Source: Nonomuraea solani (GTDB lineage Bacteria; Actinomycetota; Actinomycetes; Streptosporangiales; Streptosporangiaceae). Taken from it: a stretch of DNA of 64,000 nucleotides. A program made the translations under genes and the position numbers. The DNA is taken from positions 1 through 64,000 of the forward strand of contig NZ_FNVT01000014.1 of assembly GCF_900108335.1 (NCBI RefSeq), read 5' to 3'. Each line of letters starts with the position of its first letter. The stretch's first letter is position 1. The notes beneath the pieces were generated by a model. That model did not search any database. It had not been told where the DNA came from and was given only the letters and a program-made list of their open reading frames with translations. Below are positions 25,685 to 34,728 of the stretch, piece by piece.

Positions 25685-26728
25685 TCAATGGGTGACGGGT
25701 TGGCGTTCGGATTTCAGGTGGGCGCGCATGAGCTCACCGGGGTTGGTCTGGGCCGCCATGAGGGACAGTTCTCCGCACAAGACGGTGGCGGCGGCCAGGA
25801 CGGCGAGGCGGCGCGCGTTGGCGCCGGGCTCGCGGTCGGCGTGGCAACCCAGACGGCCCAGGTTCTCGGCGGCGAATCCGGTGTTCTTGGCGCTTCCGGT
25901 GGTGCCGACGATGATGTTGGGCAGGGTGCAGGAGAAGTAGAGGTCGCCGTCACGGTCCTCGGTGTGGGTGAGCCCTTGGGAGCCTTCGACGATGTTGGCG
26001 GCGTCCTGGCCGGTGGCCAGGTAGAAGGCGAGCAGCATGTTGGCGTAGTGGGCGTTGGCGGAGCGGATGCCGCCGGCGAGCTGGGTGCCGATGAGGTTCT
26101 TGCGGAGGTTGAGCGCGGCGACGTCGGCCGCGGTGGTGTGCAGCTCGTCCTCGACGAGGTCGCGGGGGAGCAGGAGCTCGGTGACGACGTTCTTGCCCCG
26201 GCCGAGGATGCCGTTGACGGCGGTGGCCTTCTTGTCGGCGCAGTAGTTGCCTGAGATCGACCCGTAGCGCACGCCGGGCACTGCGGTGACGATGTGGTCC
26301 ATGAGGTGGTCGCAGGCCAGGGTGACCATGTTGTGCCCGGCCGCGTCCGCGGTGGAGAACTCAAAGCGCAGGAACAGCAGATTCCCCGCGATCTGATGGT
26401 GCAGGCCGATGAGCTGGGCGAACCTGCTGGATTCTGCGGTGATGGCCTGCAACTGAGCGAACTCGGCGGCCAGTTGCCGGACCGCGCGGTGCGAGGCTTC
26501 GGCGTTGTCGGCCACGAGCAGGATCGAGCGGGTCATCCGCTCGTCGACGAGCGTGGCGACGATGCCGTCCCGGGTTTGGCGGGACACGCGTGCGCCGCGC
26601 CCGGTCGAGGGCCACAGCGGTGATTCGAAGGTGGCCAGCGGGACGGACACCTCTTCGTTGACGGTGTTGCCGGTGATCCGGATCGGTCCCACCCACTGCA
26701 GGGGGACGGCGGCGAATGAGTCAGTCAT
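25685..26728 (-). CDS. mvaA: hydroxymethylglutaryl-CoA reductase
   Basis: 347 residues from ATG 26728, overlapping the isomerase end by 8 bp. Motifs: ADAAGHNMVTLACD, NYCADKKATAVNGILGRGK with the catalytic lysine, ANAHYANMLLAFYLATGQDAANIVEGSQ with the Asp. The C-terminal end reads LSLMAAQTNPGELMRAH where class I enzymes normally have AAGHLVKSHM, so the usual catalytic histidine is not at its standard position. It is NADPH-dependent in related Streptomyces enzymes. It makes mevalonate. Confidence 0.92.
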   Translation of the reverse strand: MTDSFAAVPLQWVGPIRITGNTVNEEVSVPLATFESPLWPSTGRGARVSRQTRDGIVATLVDERMTRSILLVADNAEASHRAVRQLAAEFAQLQAITAESSRFAQLIGLHHQIAGNLLFLRFEFSTADAAGHNMVTLACDHLMDHIVTAVPGVRYGSISGNYCADKKATAVNGILGRGKNVVTELLLPRDLVEDELHTTAADVAALNLRKNLIGTQLAGGIRSANAHYANMLLAFYLATGQDAANIVEGSQGLTHTEDRDGDLYFSCTLPNIIVGTTGSAKNTGFAAENLGRLGCHADREPGANARRLAVLAAATVLCGELSLMAAQTNPGELMRAHLKSERQPVTH

Positions 26729-27800
26729 GTCGGAGGCTCCTGGAGCTGTAGGGAACGGGGTCGATGCCGCGGGCCTGGCAGTAGCCGGCCACCTCTCCGG
26801 ACAGGAGCAGGTCACAGTCGGCGAGTTCGGGCGGGGTGGCCGCGCCGAGGATGGTCATGATGAGCCGGAGTTGGTGGAGCCAGTCGGAGATCTCCTCGAT
26901 CAGCGCCTTCTCGCCCTGGTCGACGAGGACGCCGAGGAAATGGCCGGCGACACCCACGGCCGTGGCGCCCAGGGCCAGCGCGCGGGCGACGTCGAGGGGA
27001 GAACGCACGCCGCCGGAGGCGAGGATGTCGATGCCGGTGATGTCGGCGGCGTCGAGCAGGCAGCAAGGGGTGGACTGGCCCCAGTCGGCGATGAAGGCGA
27101 AGTCGCCGCCGGGGCGGCGCTTGTTCTCGATACGGGCGAAGTTGGTGCCGCCGCGTCCGCTGACGTCGGCCGCCGTGACTCCGGCGTCGCGCAGCCGGCG
27201 GATGGTTTTGCGGCTGAGGCCGAACCCGACCTCCTTGACGATCACCGGGACGCCGGCTTCGGCGGCGATGCGTTCGACGTGTGCGGGCCAGGCGTGAAAG
27301 GCCCGGTCGCCTTCGGGCATCACGATCTCCTGCGTCGCGTTGAGGTGGATCTGCAGGGCGTCCGCCTCGAGCAGGTCTATGGCCCGGCGCGCCTGGCCGG
27401 GGTCGGCGTTGGCGTTGATGTTGGCGATGACCACGCCGTCGGGGTTGTGGCTGCGCAGGACCCGGTAGGTGTCGGCCAGGCCGGGATCACGCAGGTAGGC
27501 GCTCATCGACCCCGAGGCGATGGGGATTCCGGCCTCAGCGGCGGCGATGGCCAGCCCGCGGTTGACCTTCCCGGTGTTGGCGCTGCCCCCGGTCATGGCG
27601 TTGATGTACAGCGGTGCCGGCCAGGTTCCGCCGGGCGCCTTGACGGCCAGGTCGACGGTGTCGGCGTCGATGCCGGCCAGCGCGTGGTGCACGAAGGACA
27701 CCGCGTCGAAGTCGCCGGCGGTCGCTTCCTGGGGGGTTGTGCCGTCCCGCTGCTGGTCGACGGCGTGACGTACGTGGTCGTCCTTACGGTTGGGGCTCAT
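26721..27800 (-). CDS. fni: type 2 isopentenyl diphosphate isomerase
   Basis: 359 residues, FMN-dependent TIM-barrel isomerase. MSPNRKDDHVRHAVDQQ is the conserved N-terminus; then INAMTGGSANTGKVNRGLA, GSMSAYLRD, LQIHLNATQEIVMPEGDR, VIVKEVGFG, DVSGRGGTNFARIE and the phosphate loop ASGGVRSPLDVARALALGA. It interconverts IPP and DMAPP, supplying the DMAPP needed by the prenyltransferase. Start ATG 27800 overlaps the kinase stop by 4 nt. Confidence 0.95.
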   Translation of the reverse strand: MSPNRKDDHVRHAVDQQRDGTTPQEATAGDFDAVSFVHHALAGIDADTVDLAVKAPGGTWPAPLYINAMTGGSANTGKVNRGLAIAAAEAGIPIASGSMSAYLRDPGLADTYRVLRSHNPDGVVIANINANADPGQARRAIDLLEADALQIHLNATQEIVMPEGDRAFHAWPAHVERIAAEAGVPVIVKEVGFGLSRKTIRRLRDAGVTAADVSGRGGTNFARIENKRRPGGDFAFIADWGQSTPCCLLDAADITGIDILASGGVRSPLDVARALALGATAVGVAGHFLGVLVDQGEKALIEEISDWLHQLRLIMTILGAATPPELADCDLLLSGEVAGYCQARGIDPVPYSSRSLRHD

Positions 27801-28834
27801 GTCCGGTCCTGTTCGGTGGGGTGAAGGCGCAGGTGCAGCGGTTGGATGCCGTCGCGGGTCCATTGCTCGCGCAGCGCGGGTACGCGGTGCTCCTGATCGG
27901 GGCGGAGCAGGGCGATACCGCAGTCACCGCCACCGGCGCCGGAGGGTTTGGCGGCCACGCCGATCGCGTCGGCGGCCCGGCAGAGAGCGTGCAGCCGGGG
28001 GGTCATCCAGCCGAGGCCGGTCCGCGTGTCCAGCTCGGTCAGCAGGCCCCGGGCCCGGTTGACCTGGTGCTGCATGCGCGTGATGTCGCCGTGTTCCAGG
28101 CCGGTGACCAGGCTGGACACGCAATCGGCGCTGCCGGCGAGGAAGGAACGGTGGTGGTCTTCGCCGAGACGTCCGACAAGCTCTGGGGTGGAGGCGGTCT
28201 CGCCGGTCCAGCCGACCTCCAGGTGCGCGCCGGGCGGGGCCGCGAGTGGCCGGACCATCAGCCCGGGCCACTCGGCGCCGAGCGCGGCGGTCACCGTGGC
28301 GTCACACGGTCTGTGGCCGGGGGAGTGGTAGAGCAGCCAGCCGCCGAACGTGCTGGCCGCGACGTCGCCGCCGGAGGAGGCCGGGGCCACGGCGTGGGTG
28401 GCCAGCATCGCGGTCCGGTACAGGTCCATGCGGGTCAGCCGCAGGCCGTAGAAGCGGGCGAGCGCGCCGCAGGTCGCGACGGTGACGGCCGCGCTGGAGC
28501 CGAGCCCGAGTTTGCGGCCGCCGGTCCCGGTGAGGTCGGTGGTGACCAGCAGCCGGAACGGCCGGATCGGCATGCGGTGCTCGGCGGCCAGGCGTTCCAT
28601 GACGTGTACGGCCGCCGCAACGAACGCGAACGGCCCTCGCGCCGTGCGGCCCGGCTCGTACTCGGCCGTCAGCCCACCGGCGAGGTCGGAGGTCAGCGTC
28701 GTGGCTCCGCCCGTGCCGGTGACGGTCACCGTCGCGTAGCGGTTCACGGCCACGAGTACGGCCGGCTGGCATGGCTCGACGACGGCGTACTCGCCGGCGA
28801 TGAACAGCTTGCCCGGCGCCCGGAAGGTGGTCAT
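27797..28834 (-). CDS. mvaK2: phosphomevalonate kinase (GHMP family)
   Basis: 345 residues. APGKLFIAGEYAVVEP is the N-terminal substrate strand. The GHMP ATP-binding motif is LGLGSSAAVTVATCGAL (about 112-128), and the C-terminal motif is KPSGAGGGDCGIALL. The ASSGGDVAASTFGGWLLYHSP segment is characteristic of phosphomevalonate kinases. It phosphorylates mevalonate-5-phosphate. Overlaps both neighbours by 4 nt. Confidence 0.93.
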   Translation of the reverse strand: MTTFRAPGKLFIAGEYAVVEPCQPAVLVAVNRYATVTVTGTGGATTLTSDLAGGLTAEYEPGRTARGPFAFVAAAVHVMERLAAEHRMPIRPFRLLVTTDLTGTGGRKLGLGSSAAVTVATCGALARFYGLRLTRMDLYRTAMLATHAVAPASSGGDVAASTFGGWLLYHSPGHRPCDATVTAALGAEWPGLMVRPLAAPPGAHLEVGWTGETASTPELVGRLGEDHHRSFLAGSADCVSSLVTGLEHGDITRMQHQVNRARGLLTELDTRTGLGWMTPRLHALCRAADAIGVAAKPSGAGGGDCGIALLRPDQEHRVPALREQWTRDGIQPLHLRLHPTEQDRT

Positions 28835-29829
28835 CGGCCTTCTCCTTGACGTATCGCCACGCCCGGCCCCGGCCCGGCCACGTGCACCGACCGGACCTGA
28901 TCGACCTCACCCAGCGCGGCGGCCACGCGGGGCGCGTCATCGCGGGCGCACAGCACCACCACGTTGGGGCCGGCGTCGATGGTGGCGTAGGCGAGCACGC
29001 CTCCCGCCCGCAACGACGCGACCTGGTCCAGCACCGCCAGCGATGCCCCCGACAGATAGCGGATGGCGGGGCGGGCGGCGAGCATGGTGGCGTGCATGCC
29101 GAGCGCGTTGTGCTCGGCGATCTCCCCGACCGTGCCGAGGTCGCCCTGTCGCAGCGCCGATCTCAGCCGGCACAGATCGTCCTGGCTGGACTCGGCCCAG
29201 GCCCGGTACAGCGGGGAGGTGGCCAGCGTACGCCGCATCGCCTCCCGGCTGGGCACCGCTTTGGAGCCCGTGTCGGTCATGGCGACGACCAGCGCCGGTT
29301 CGACGGCGCCGACCGGCACCGGTTCGGCGTACGAACCCGCATCGCCCGCCGGACCGTCGGCGGTGCCGGCGTGCCATTGCACGAAACCGCCGAACACCGA
29401 CCGGCACGCCGATCCCGACCCGCGCCGGGCCAGCCGCGACAGCGCACGGCCGTCCAGGCGCAGCCCGTAGGCGGAGGCGGCCGCGGCGGCCAGGGCGGCG
29501 AATCCGGCCGCCGACGACGCCAGTCCGGCTGCCGTCGGCCCCGCGTTCACCGACTCCACCATCGCGGGTTCGGGCCGGTCGGCGAGCGTTCGTACGAGAT
29601 CCAGGAACCGGCGGACCCGGGCCGCCCCCTCAGCGGTCTGTCCATTGATGATGACCCGGTCGGCACGGGCACCAGGAGCCGGCGCGACACGCGTTGTGGT
29701 CGGGAAGCAGTCCAGGGTCATCGACAGGCTGCCCGTGACCGGCAGTCCCCACTGCTCATCCCGCTTGCCCCAGTACTTCACCAACGCGATGTTCGGATAC
29801 GCCACCGCCGTGACGCCGGCCGCCGTCAT
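28831..29829 (-). CDS. mvaD: diphosphomevalonate decarboxylase
   Basis: 332 residues from ATG 29829. Diagnostic AYPNIALVKYWGKRDE at the N-terminus, LPVTGSLSMTLD, the ATP loop NAGPTAAGLASSAAGFAALAAA and RRGSGSACRSVFGGFVQW. A C-terminal GGVLAYATIDAGPNVVVL carries the catalytic aspartate. It converts mevalonate diphosphate to IPP with loss of CO2. Overlaps the mevalonate kinase stop by 4 nt (ATGA). Confidence 0.95.
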   Translation of the reverse strand: MTAAGVTAVAYPNIALVKYWGKRDEQWGLPVTGSLSMTLDCFPTTTRVAPAPGARADRVIINGQTAEGAARVRRFLDLVRTLADRPEPAMVESVNAGPTAAGLASSAAGFAALAAAAASAYGLRLDGRALSRLARRGSGSACRSVFGGFVQWHAGTADGPAGDAGSYAEPVPVGAVEPALVVAMTDTGSKAVPSREAMRRTLATSPLYRAWAESSQDDLCRLRSALRQGDLGTVGEIAEHNALGMHATMLAARPAIRYLSGASLAVLDQVASLRAGGVLAYATIDAGPNVVVLCARDDAPRVAAALGEVDQVRSVHVAGPGPGVAIRQGEGR

Positions 29830-30740
29830 GACCCGGCCCCGAACGCGATCGTCCATGTCGAGACCGCCCCGGCCTCTCGCAGCGCCGCCCGCAACCGTTC
29901 CACGCCATCGGCTGAACCGGTCAACGCCACGACACAACCACCCAGGCCGCCACCGGTGAGCTTGGCACCGTGCGCCCCGGCCTCCAGCGCCGCGGCGACC
30001 AGCCGGTCGATCGCCGGCGTGCTCACGCCCAACTCGCCCAGCAAGTCCTGAAAAATCAGCATGCGCTGGCCGAGGACGTCCAAGCGGCCCGACACCACAG
30101 CGTCCGCCGCGGCGCAGACGAGCATCCTGGCCCGCGCCAGGAACCGCTCGGCGCGGGCCGGATCGGCGCCGAGCACCTCGCGTACACAGGCCACGGCCTT
30201 GCCGGTAGCGCCCGAGACACCGGTGTCGGCCACCACGAAGACCGCCGGCCTGCCAAAGGTGAGGGGCCGGGCCGTCCCATGCTCGAACCAGATCGGTGTG
30301 TCCGCGGCGACCGCGCGCGCGTCCACCCCGCTGGCGCTTCCATGCACTTGCCGCTCACTGTGCTGCACCAGGTCGTACAGCGCGTCGGACTCCCGGTACG
30401 CGTCGTACAGGTCGGCGACGGCGCGGACGGCGGCCGTGGCGCAGGCGGCGCTGGACCCCAGTCCACGCCCGAGCGGAATGCCGCACGTGATCTCGACGTG
30501 CGGGATGCCGGCGGGCGCTCTTCGCCGCCGCAGTGCCGCATCGGCCGCCGCCTCAATGGTGGCGTCGATGTGATCGTCTCGCGGTGCCGTACGGGTGCCA
30601 TGACGAGCCGCCGCGCTCACCGTGAGACCGGCCATGGGCAGGGCGATGGCCGGCGTGCCGTACACGACGGTGTGCTCGCCCAAGAGGATCGCCTTGCCAT
30701 GAGCCAGACCAACGCCCACGGACTTCGTCATGGTGGTCAT
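29826..30740 (-). CDS. mvaK1: mevalonate kinase
   Basis: 304 residues of the GHMP family. HGKAILLGEHTVVYGTPAIALP at the N-terminus, ATP loop IPLGRGLGSSAACATAAVRA, SASGVDARAVAAD and C-terminal AKLTGGGLGGCVVAL. First gene of the mevalonate operon; ATG 30740 has GGAG nearby. The upstream gap is shared with terpene synthase 1 and holds palindrome site 3, so both directions are probably co-regulated. Confidence 0.95.
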   Translation of the reverse strand: MTTMTKSVGVGLAHGKAILLGEHTVVYGTPAIALPMAGLTVSAAARHGTRTAPRDDHIDATIEAAADAALRRRRAPAGIPHVEITCGIPLGRGLGSSAACATAAVRAVADLYDAYRESDALYDLVQHSERQVHGSASGVDARAVAADTPIWFEHGTARPLTFGRPAVFVVADTGVSGATGKAVACVREVLGADPARAERFLARARMLVCAAADAVVSGRLDVLGQRMLIFQDLLGELGVSTPAIDRLVAAALEAGAHGAKLTGGGLGGCVVALTGSADGVERLRAALREAGAVSTWTIAFGAGS

Positions 30741-31100
30741 GAGTGCTCCGCTGGTGGTACGCGACGAACCCCCGCCACAACCGTGTGCCCTGGCGGGGTA
30801 TTGCCGACAATCTTCAAAGGCACGAACGGGCCTTATCTGGGAATCAGCCGAAGCCGGATCGAGGGTGATCGGTGATCGCGATCGGCAGTTGTCGGATGTT
30901 CATGTCCAGCGACGCTAGGCGCATTGTCGATTTCGGCCCAATCGGCGTTCCGCTGGCCGGAACAGAGTCTGCTCGGTCGGGCTTCGGCATGGATATTGGG
31001 AGGCATCGCAATTGTGAGTCGCCGACCGCCAACGACGACGTGCTTTCACGCGCCGTCGCGACGGCCGACATCCTGCTGACGTTGCCCAATAGGAGAAGCC
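30741..31100. other. divergent promoter region of mevalonate operon and terpene synthase 1
   Basis: 360 bp with no gene. Contains the palindrome at 30947-30963 roughly in the middle. Confidence 0.7.
30947..30963. promoter_or_regulatory. 17-bp palindrome GTTCC-N7-GGAAC (site 3)
   Basis: GTTCCGCTGGCCGGAAC. About 215 bp from the mevalonate kinase start and 146 bp from the terpene synthase 1 start, so it can serve both. Confidence 0.85.
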
Positions 31101-32159
31101 ATGCCCCAGAACATGGAATTCGTCATCCCGTTCCGCTCTTCGGTCAGTACATACCTCAAGCCCGCTCGAAGAAGACATCTGGGCTGGGTGCGCGAGCATG
31201 GCCTGGTCCGCAGCGAGGCCGGATGGGACGAATACCTGTCCTGGGATCTGCCACAGGCGGCCGCGCGAACCTATCCCGGCACCCAGACGGCCGACGACAT
31301 GTTCATGTTCATGAACTGGTTTTCCTTGGCGTTTCTGTTCGATGACCAATTCGATGCGACCTCTGAAGGACGGGTCGAGCAGATCGCTCACGTCTCTCGC
31401 GAGATGATCACCATTCCGTTCCGCCCCGCAGGAGCACCTCCCGAAGAGGTCTGCCCGATCACGCTCGCCTGGGTGGAAGTGTGGGCCCAACTCTCCATGG
31501 GCATGTCGGAGAGCTGGCGCAACCGTTTCGCGTCATCATGGGCGCGGTTTCTGGCGGCTCACGCACAGGAAGTGCGGATATCGGCCGCGGGCGAGAACCT
31601 GGATCTTGCCGCTTACATCGACCTGCGGCGCCGCTCGGTGGGTATCCACCACTCCATCGACGCGGCCGAGCGCAGTTGCCGGACCGAGGTGCCCGTACAG
31701 ATCCAGGCCCACCCCCTGATGCAGAACATGCGGGCCGCGGCCGCCGACGTCATCGCCTACATGAACGACCTGCAATCTCTTGAGCGTGAAGAGCGGCGCG
31801 GCGACTCGCACAACCTGGTCACCGTCCTCATGCGGCACCGCGGCTGTTCGCGGGCGGCGGCCATTGACGAGGCCGTGCGGATGACCGCCGATAGGCTCGC
31901 CGCCTACCTGCACCTGGAGTCGCGCGTGCCGCGGCTGTGCGACGAACTCGGCATGGCGCAGAACCAGCGGGCGGCGACGGATGTGGGAGTGGCCGGTATT
32001 CGCAACTGGATACGCGGCAACTACGACTGGGCCCGGAACACCGGGCGGTACACCGCGAACAGATCCGACGTGGTGGCGGCCGTCGAACGACAAGGACGAG
32101 GCTCGGTCGACGATCTGCTGACCCCGAAGGGCTCCGGCTCGTCACCGCGTCCGGTCTGA
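31101..32159 (+). CDS. class I terpene synthase 1
   Basis: 352 residues, single alpha domain. Aspartate-rich motif D81-D-Q-F-D85 after FSLAFLF; NSE/DTE motif N222-D-L-Q-S226-L-E-R-E230; R316-Y317 pair near the C-terminus. The arrangement is that of bacterial sesqui- and diterpene synthases. The product cannot be told from sequence. ATG 31101 has AGGAG seven bases upstream. It is followed 22 bp later by a P450 in the same direction, so the hydrocarbon is probably oxidised. Divergent from the mevalonate operon. Confidence 0.92.
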   Translation: MPQNMEFVIPFRSSVSTYLKPARRRHLGWVREHGLVRSEAGWDEYLSWDLPQAAARTYPGTQTADDMFMFMNWFSLAFLFDDQFDATSEGRVEQIAHVSREMITIPFRPAGAPPEEVCPITLAWVEVWAQLSMGMSESWRNRFASSWARFLAAHAQEVRISAAGENLDLAAYIDLRRRSVGIHHSIDAAERSCRTEVPVQIQAHPLMQNMRAAAADVIAYMNDLQSLEREERRGDSHNLVTVLMRHRGCSRAAAIDEAVRMTADRLAAYLHLESRVPRLCDELGMAQNQRAATDVGVAGIRNWIRGNYDWARNTGRYTANRSDVVAAVERQGRGSVDDLLTPKGSGSSPRPV

Positions 32160-32181
32160 CACCGGCAAAGGGGATCCACCC

Positions 32182-33579
32182 ATGGACATCGAATCACGCC
32201 CGACGCGACCCACCCCCCGCGCTCCAGGACGTATTCCTCTGCTGGGACATACGGGCCACCTCCTGCTACGCCGCCTGGACTTCCTGGACTCGCTGCGCCG
32301 GCACGGCTCGGTGGTGCGTGTCGAGCTGGGCACCTCATCCGCCTATGTGGTCACCGACCCGCAACTGACCCACACGATGCTGGTCACCGAAGCCAAGGCG
32401 TTCAAGAAGGGCGGACGGATCATCGAGGCCCTGCGCCAGTTCTTCGGAAACGGCCTGGCCACCGTCACCGAAGGAGACCCGCACCTGCGGCGCCGCCGCC
32501 TGCTCCAGCCGATGTTCAACCTCGCGCACATCGCCACGCGTGGTGACGCCATGATCGATCTCGTGCGGCAGCGCACCACCCGGTGGCACGCCGGCACGCC
32601 CCTTCGGATCCACCAGGAGATGAGAGAGCTCACGCTCGCCGCCTTCCTCACGGCCCTCTTCGGCACTGGCGTGCCGGCCGTGATCCAGCGAGAGTTCACC
32701 GCCCTTCTCCCCAAGATCATGGCGGGCACCCTCCTGCAGACGATCCTGCCTGCCTGGCTGACCACCCTCCCGCTCCCGTTCAACCACCGGCACCGGACAC
32801 GTCTGACACGGCTGCGAACGCTGGTCGACGAAACCATCGACGAGCGCCGTCGGCAGCGGCAGCAGGATTCGGGCGAAGAACATCCCGGGCTCTTCGACAC
32901 CCTGCTGGACGCCCGGGAGCCCGAGACCGGTCAAAAGTTGAGTCCCGCCCATCTGCGCGAAGAGGTGATCACACTCCTGACCGGCGCCATCGAGACCACC
33001 AGCGCCACACTCGCCTGGGCCCTGTACGAAATCTCCCGCAATCCCGACGTCGAAGACCGCCTGTACCAGGAGATCGATGCGGTGTGCGGAGGACACACGC
33101 TGCGCCATGAGCAACTGTCCTCGCTCGAATACACGCGCCGCGTCCTCCAGGAGACGCTGCGCTGTTACGGGCCCGCCTGGATGATCAGCCGGACCGCCAT
33201 CACCACTGTCCGACTCGGCGACCACCTGATCTCCGCAGGCTCCGAAGTCATCTTCAGCCCCTACCTCCTCCAGCACGACCCCGTCGTCTTCCCGGACCCG
33301 TACCGCTTCGATCCGGACCGCTGGCTGCCCAACGTCGCCCACCCCGTTCCCCGCACGTCCTTCCTCCCTTTCGGCGACGGGAGACGCAAATGCATCGGCG
33401 AGAGCTTCGCCTGGACCGAACTGCTCATCATCCTGACCATGATCGCGAGCCGCTGGCGGCTGACACAGGCATCGCGCCGAACAGTCCGCCCGGTCGCCCA
33501 CGTCACCGTCAACCCGAGCAGACTCCTGCTGACTCCCCACCCCCATCTCGACACCGGACACACCCGGCGCGAGCGGTAG
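32182..33579 (+). CDS. cytochrome P450 (terpene synthase 1 partner)
   Basis: 465 residues. I-helix LTGAIETTSATLAWALYE with the acid/alcohol pair ET, K-helix ExxR in LQETLRCYG, PERF-like FDPDRWLP, and the heme loop SFLPFGDGRRKCIGESFA with C404. The N-terminus (RPTPRAPGRIPLLGHTGHLL) is soluble, as usual for bacterial P450s, with a CYP170-like feel in the AxxET motif. It probably hydroxylates or epoxidises the product of the adjacent terpene synthase. No ferredoxin or reductase gene is in the window. Confidence 0.92.
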   Translation: MDIESRPTRPTPRAPGRIPLLGHTGHLLLRRLDFLDSLRRHGSVVRVELGTSSAYVVTDPQLTHTMLVTEAKAFKKGGRIIEALRQFFGNGLATVTEGDPHLRRRRLLQPMFNLAHIATRGDAMIDLVRQRTTRWHAGTPLRIHQEMRELTLAAFLTALFGTGVPAVIQREFTALLPKIMAGTLLQTILPAWLTTLPLPFNHRHRTRLTRLRTLVDETIDERRRQRQQDSGEEHPGLFDTLLDAREPETGQKLSPAHLREEVITLLTGAIETTSATLAWALYEISRNPDVEDRLYQEIDAVCGGHTLRHEQLSSLEYTRRVLQETLRCYGPAWMISRTAITTVRLGDHLISAGSEVIFSPYLLQHDPVVFPDPYRFDPDRWLPNVAHPVPRTSFLPFGDGRRKCIGESFAWTELLIILTMIASRWRLTQASRRTVRPVAHVTVNPSRLLLTPHPHLDTGHTRRER

Positions 33580-33664
33580 ACGGGGGACCCTCCGACATCG
33601 GGGAGTGTCAACTCAACGGCTGATCTTGGTTGCTGAGGGCTCGTCTCGTGGCGGAGGGGCATGC

Positions 33665-34714
33665 TCATTGCCATCGCAGGCGTGAGGCGGTGACGCTGAG
33701 CCCCGGGCCGACGCCGATGGACAGGCCGTGGGCGCCGGCTGGCGGCGGTGAGTCGTAGGTACGCGCGAGCACGTCGAGAATGGAGACCGCGCCGGCGTTT
33801 CCCAGTTCTTGCAGGCTCTGCCTGGAGATGTGAGCCAGCGACGGATCGAGTCCCAGGGCGTCGAAGAGCGTCTCCATGATCTTGGGGCCGCCCGTGTGCC
33901 CGACCAGGAATTCTGGACGCGGATCGGTGCCTGTGGGGGAGGTCTTTTCCAGCCAGCCTGTCAGCTCGTGCAGGATGTCGCGCAAAGCGTCGTAGAGCTG
34001 AGGGGAGTTGAACAGGTGCATGCCGTCCTGGCGGACCCGGGAGCCGACGATGGCGGCGGTCTCCGGCTGGACGTAGTCCCAGGACTGGTCGATGCGCAGG
34101 CCCGGCAGAGTGTCGTGGCCGCGTACGACGCATGCGCCGGCCGCATCCCCCACCAGCGCCCGAAAGATCATGACGTCCATCCCCGTGTCATCGGGATGGA
34201 CGTAGTGCATGGGCAGATCCGCGCCCACGACCAGGGCGTTGTGGCCGGGCGAGGTGCACTGCTCGGCGGCGCGGGCCAGAGAGTACGCTCCGCCGTTGCA
34301 GCCCATCTGGGTCACTGGAAGGCGCCGGACCGTGGGCGGCAGCGGGAGCGAGTTGACGAGGTAGGTGTCCAGCCCCGGCATGGCGTAGCCGGTGATGCTG
34401 GCACAGACCAGGGTGTCGATGTCGTCCAGATCGAGGCCGCAGTTCTTGACCGCACGGCGGGCCGCCTCCTCCGCGAGGTGACAGGAATCCTCGAAGTGCC
34501 GCTGGAGCCGGAGGTCTGTGGGGTGGTCGGCGTCGGTCAGCTCGGTCAGGGGCCGGGAAAACCGCCGGCCGCGGACCGTGGTCGCGCGCATGACGTCCAA
34601 CGCCTTCTGCAGGCGCGGATGCCCGGCATAGGTCGCGGAGAAGTGCTCGATGAGGTCGTCGGTGCTGACCCAATGTTCGGGCAGGACGATCTCAGGACGG
34701 GTGATGTGCGGCAT
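33665..34714 (-). CDS. type III polyketide synthase
   Basis: 349 residues from ATG 34714, with AAGGGGAG upstream. Thiolase fold with the catalytic triad C139 (VTQMGCNGGAY), H273 (FLVGHTGGPKIME) and N306 (QELGNAGAVSILDVL). The C-terminal GLSIGVGPGLSVTASRLRW is the usual GFGPG loop variant (GVGPG). It makes an aromatic polyketide from malonyl-CoA and a starter; product unknown (THN, alkylresorcinol or other). Last gene of the operon that starts with the AhpD-like gene; faces the P450 tail to tail. In a cluster rich in prenyl donors, a meroterpenoid is conceivable. Confidence 0.92.
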   Translation of the reverse strand: MPHITRPEIVLPEHWVSTDDLIEHFSATYAGHPRLQKALDVMRATTVRGRRFSRPLTELTDADHPTDLRLQRHFEDSCHLAEEAARRAVKNCGLDLDDIDTLVCASITGYAMPGLDTYLVNSLPLPPTVRRLPVTQMGCNGGAYSLARAAEQCTSPGHNALVVGADLPMHYVHPDDTGMDVMIFRALVGDAAGACVVRGHDTLPGLRIDQSWDYVQPETAAIVGSRVRQDGMHLFNSPQLYDALRDILHELTGWLEKTSPTGTDPRPEFLVGHTGGPKIMETLFDALGLDPSLAHISRQSLQELGNAGAVSILDVLARTYDSPPPAGAHGLSIGVGPGLSVTASRLRWQ

Positions 34715-34728
34715 CGAGAATCTCCCCT

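Noticed and set aside
25208..29648. Several long plus-strand frames across the mevalonate operon
   Set aside because: All lie opposite genes with complete GHMP, isomerase and reductase motifs.
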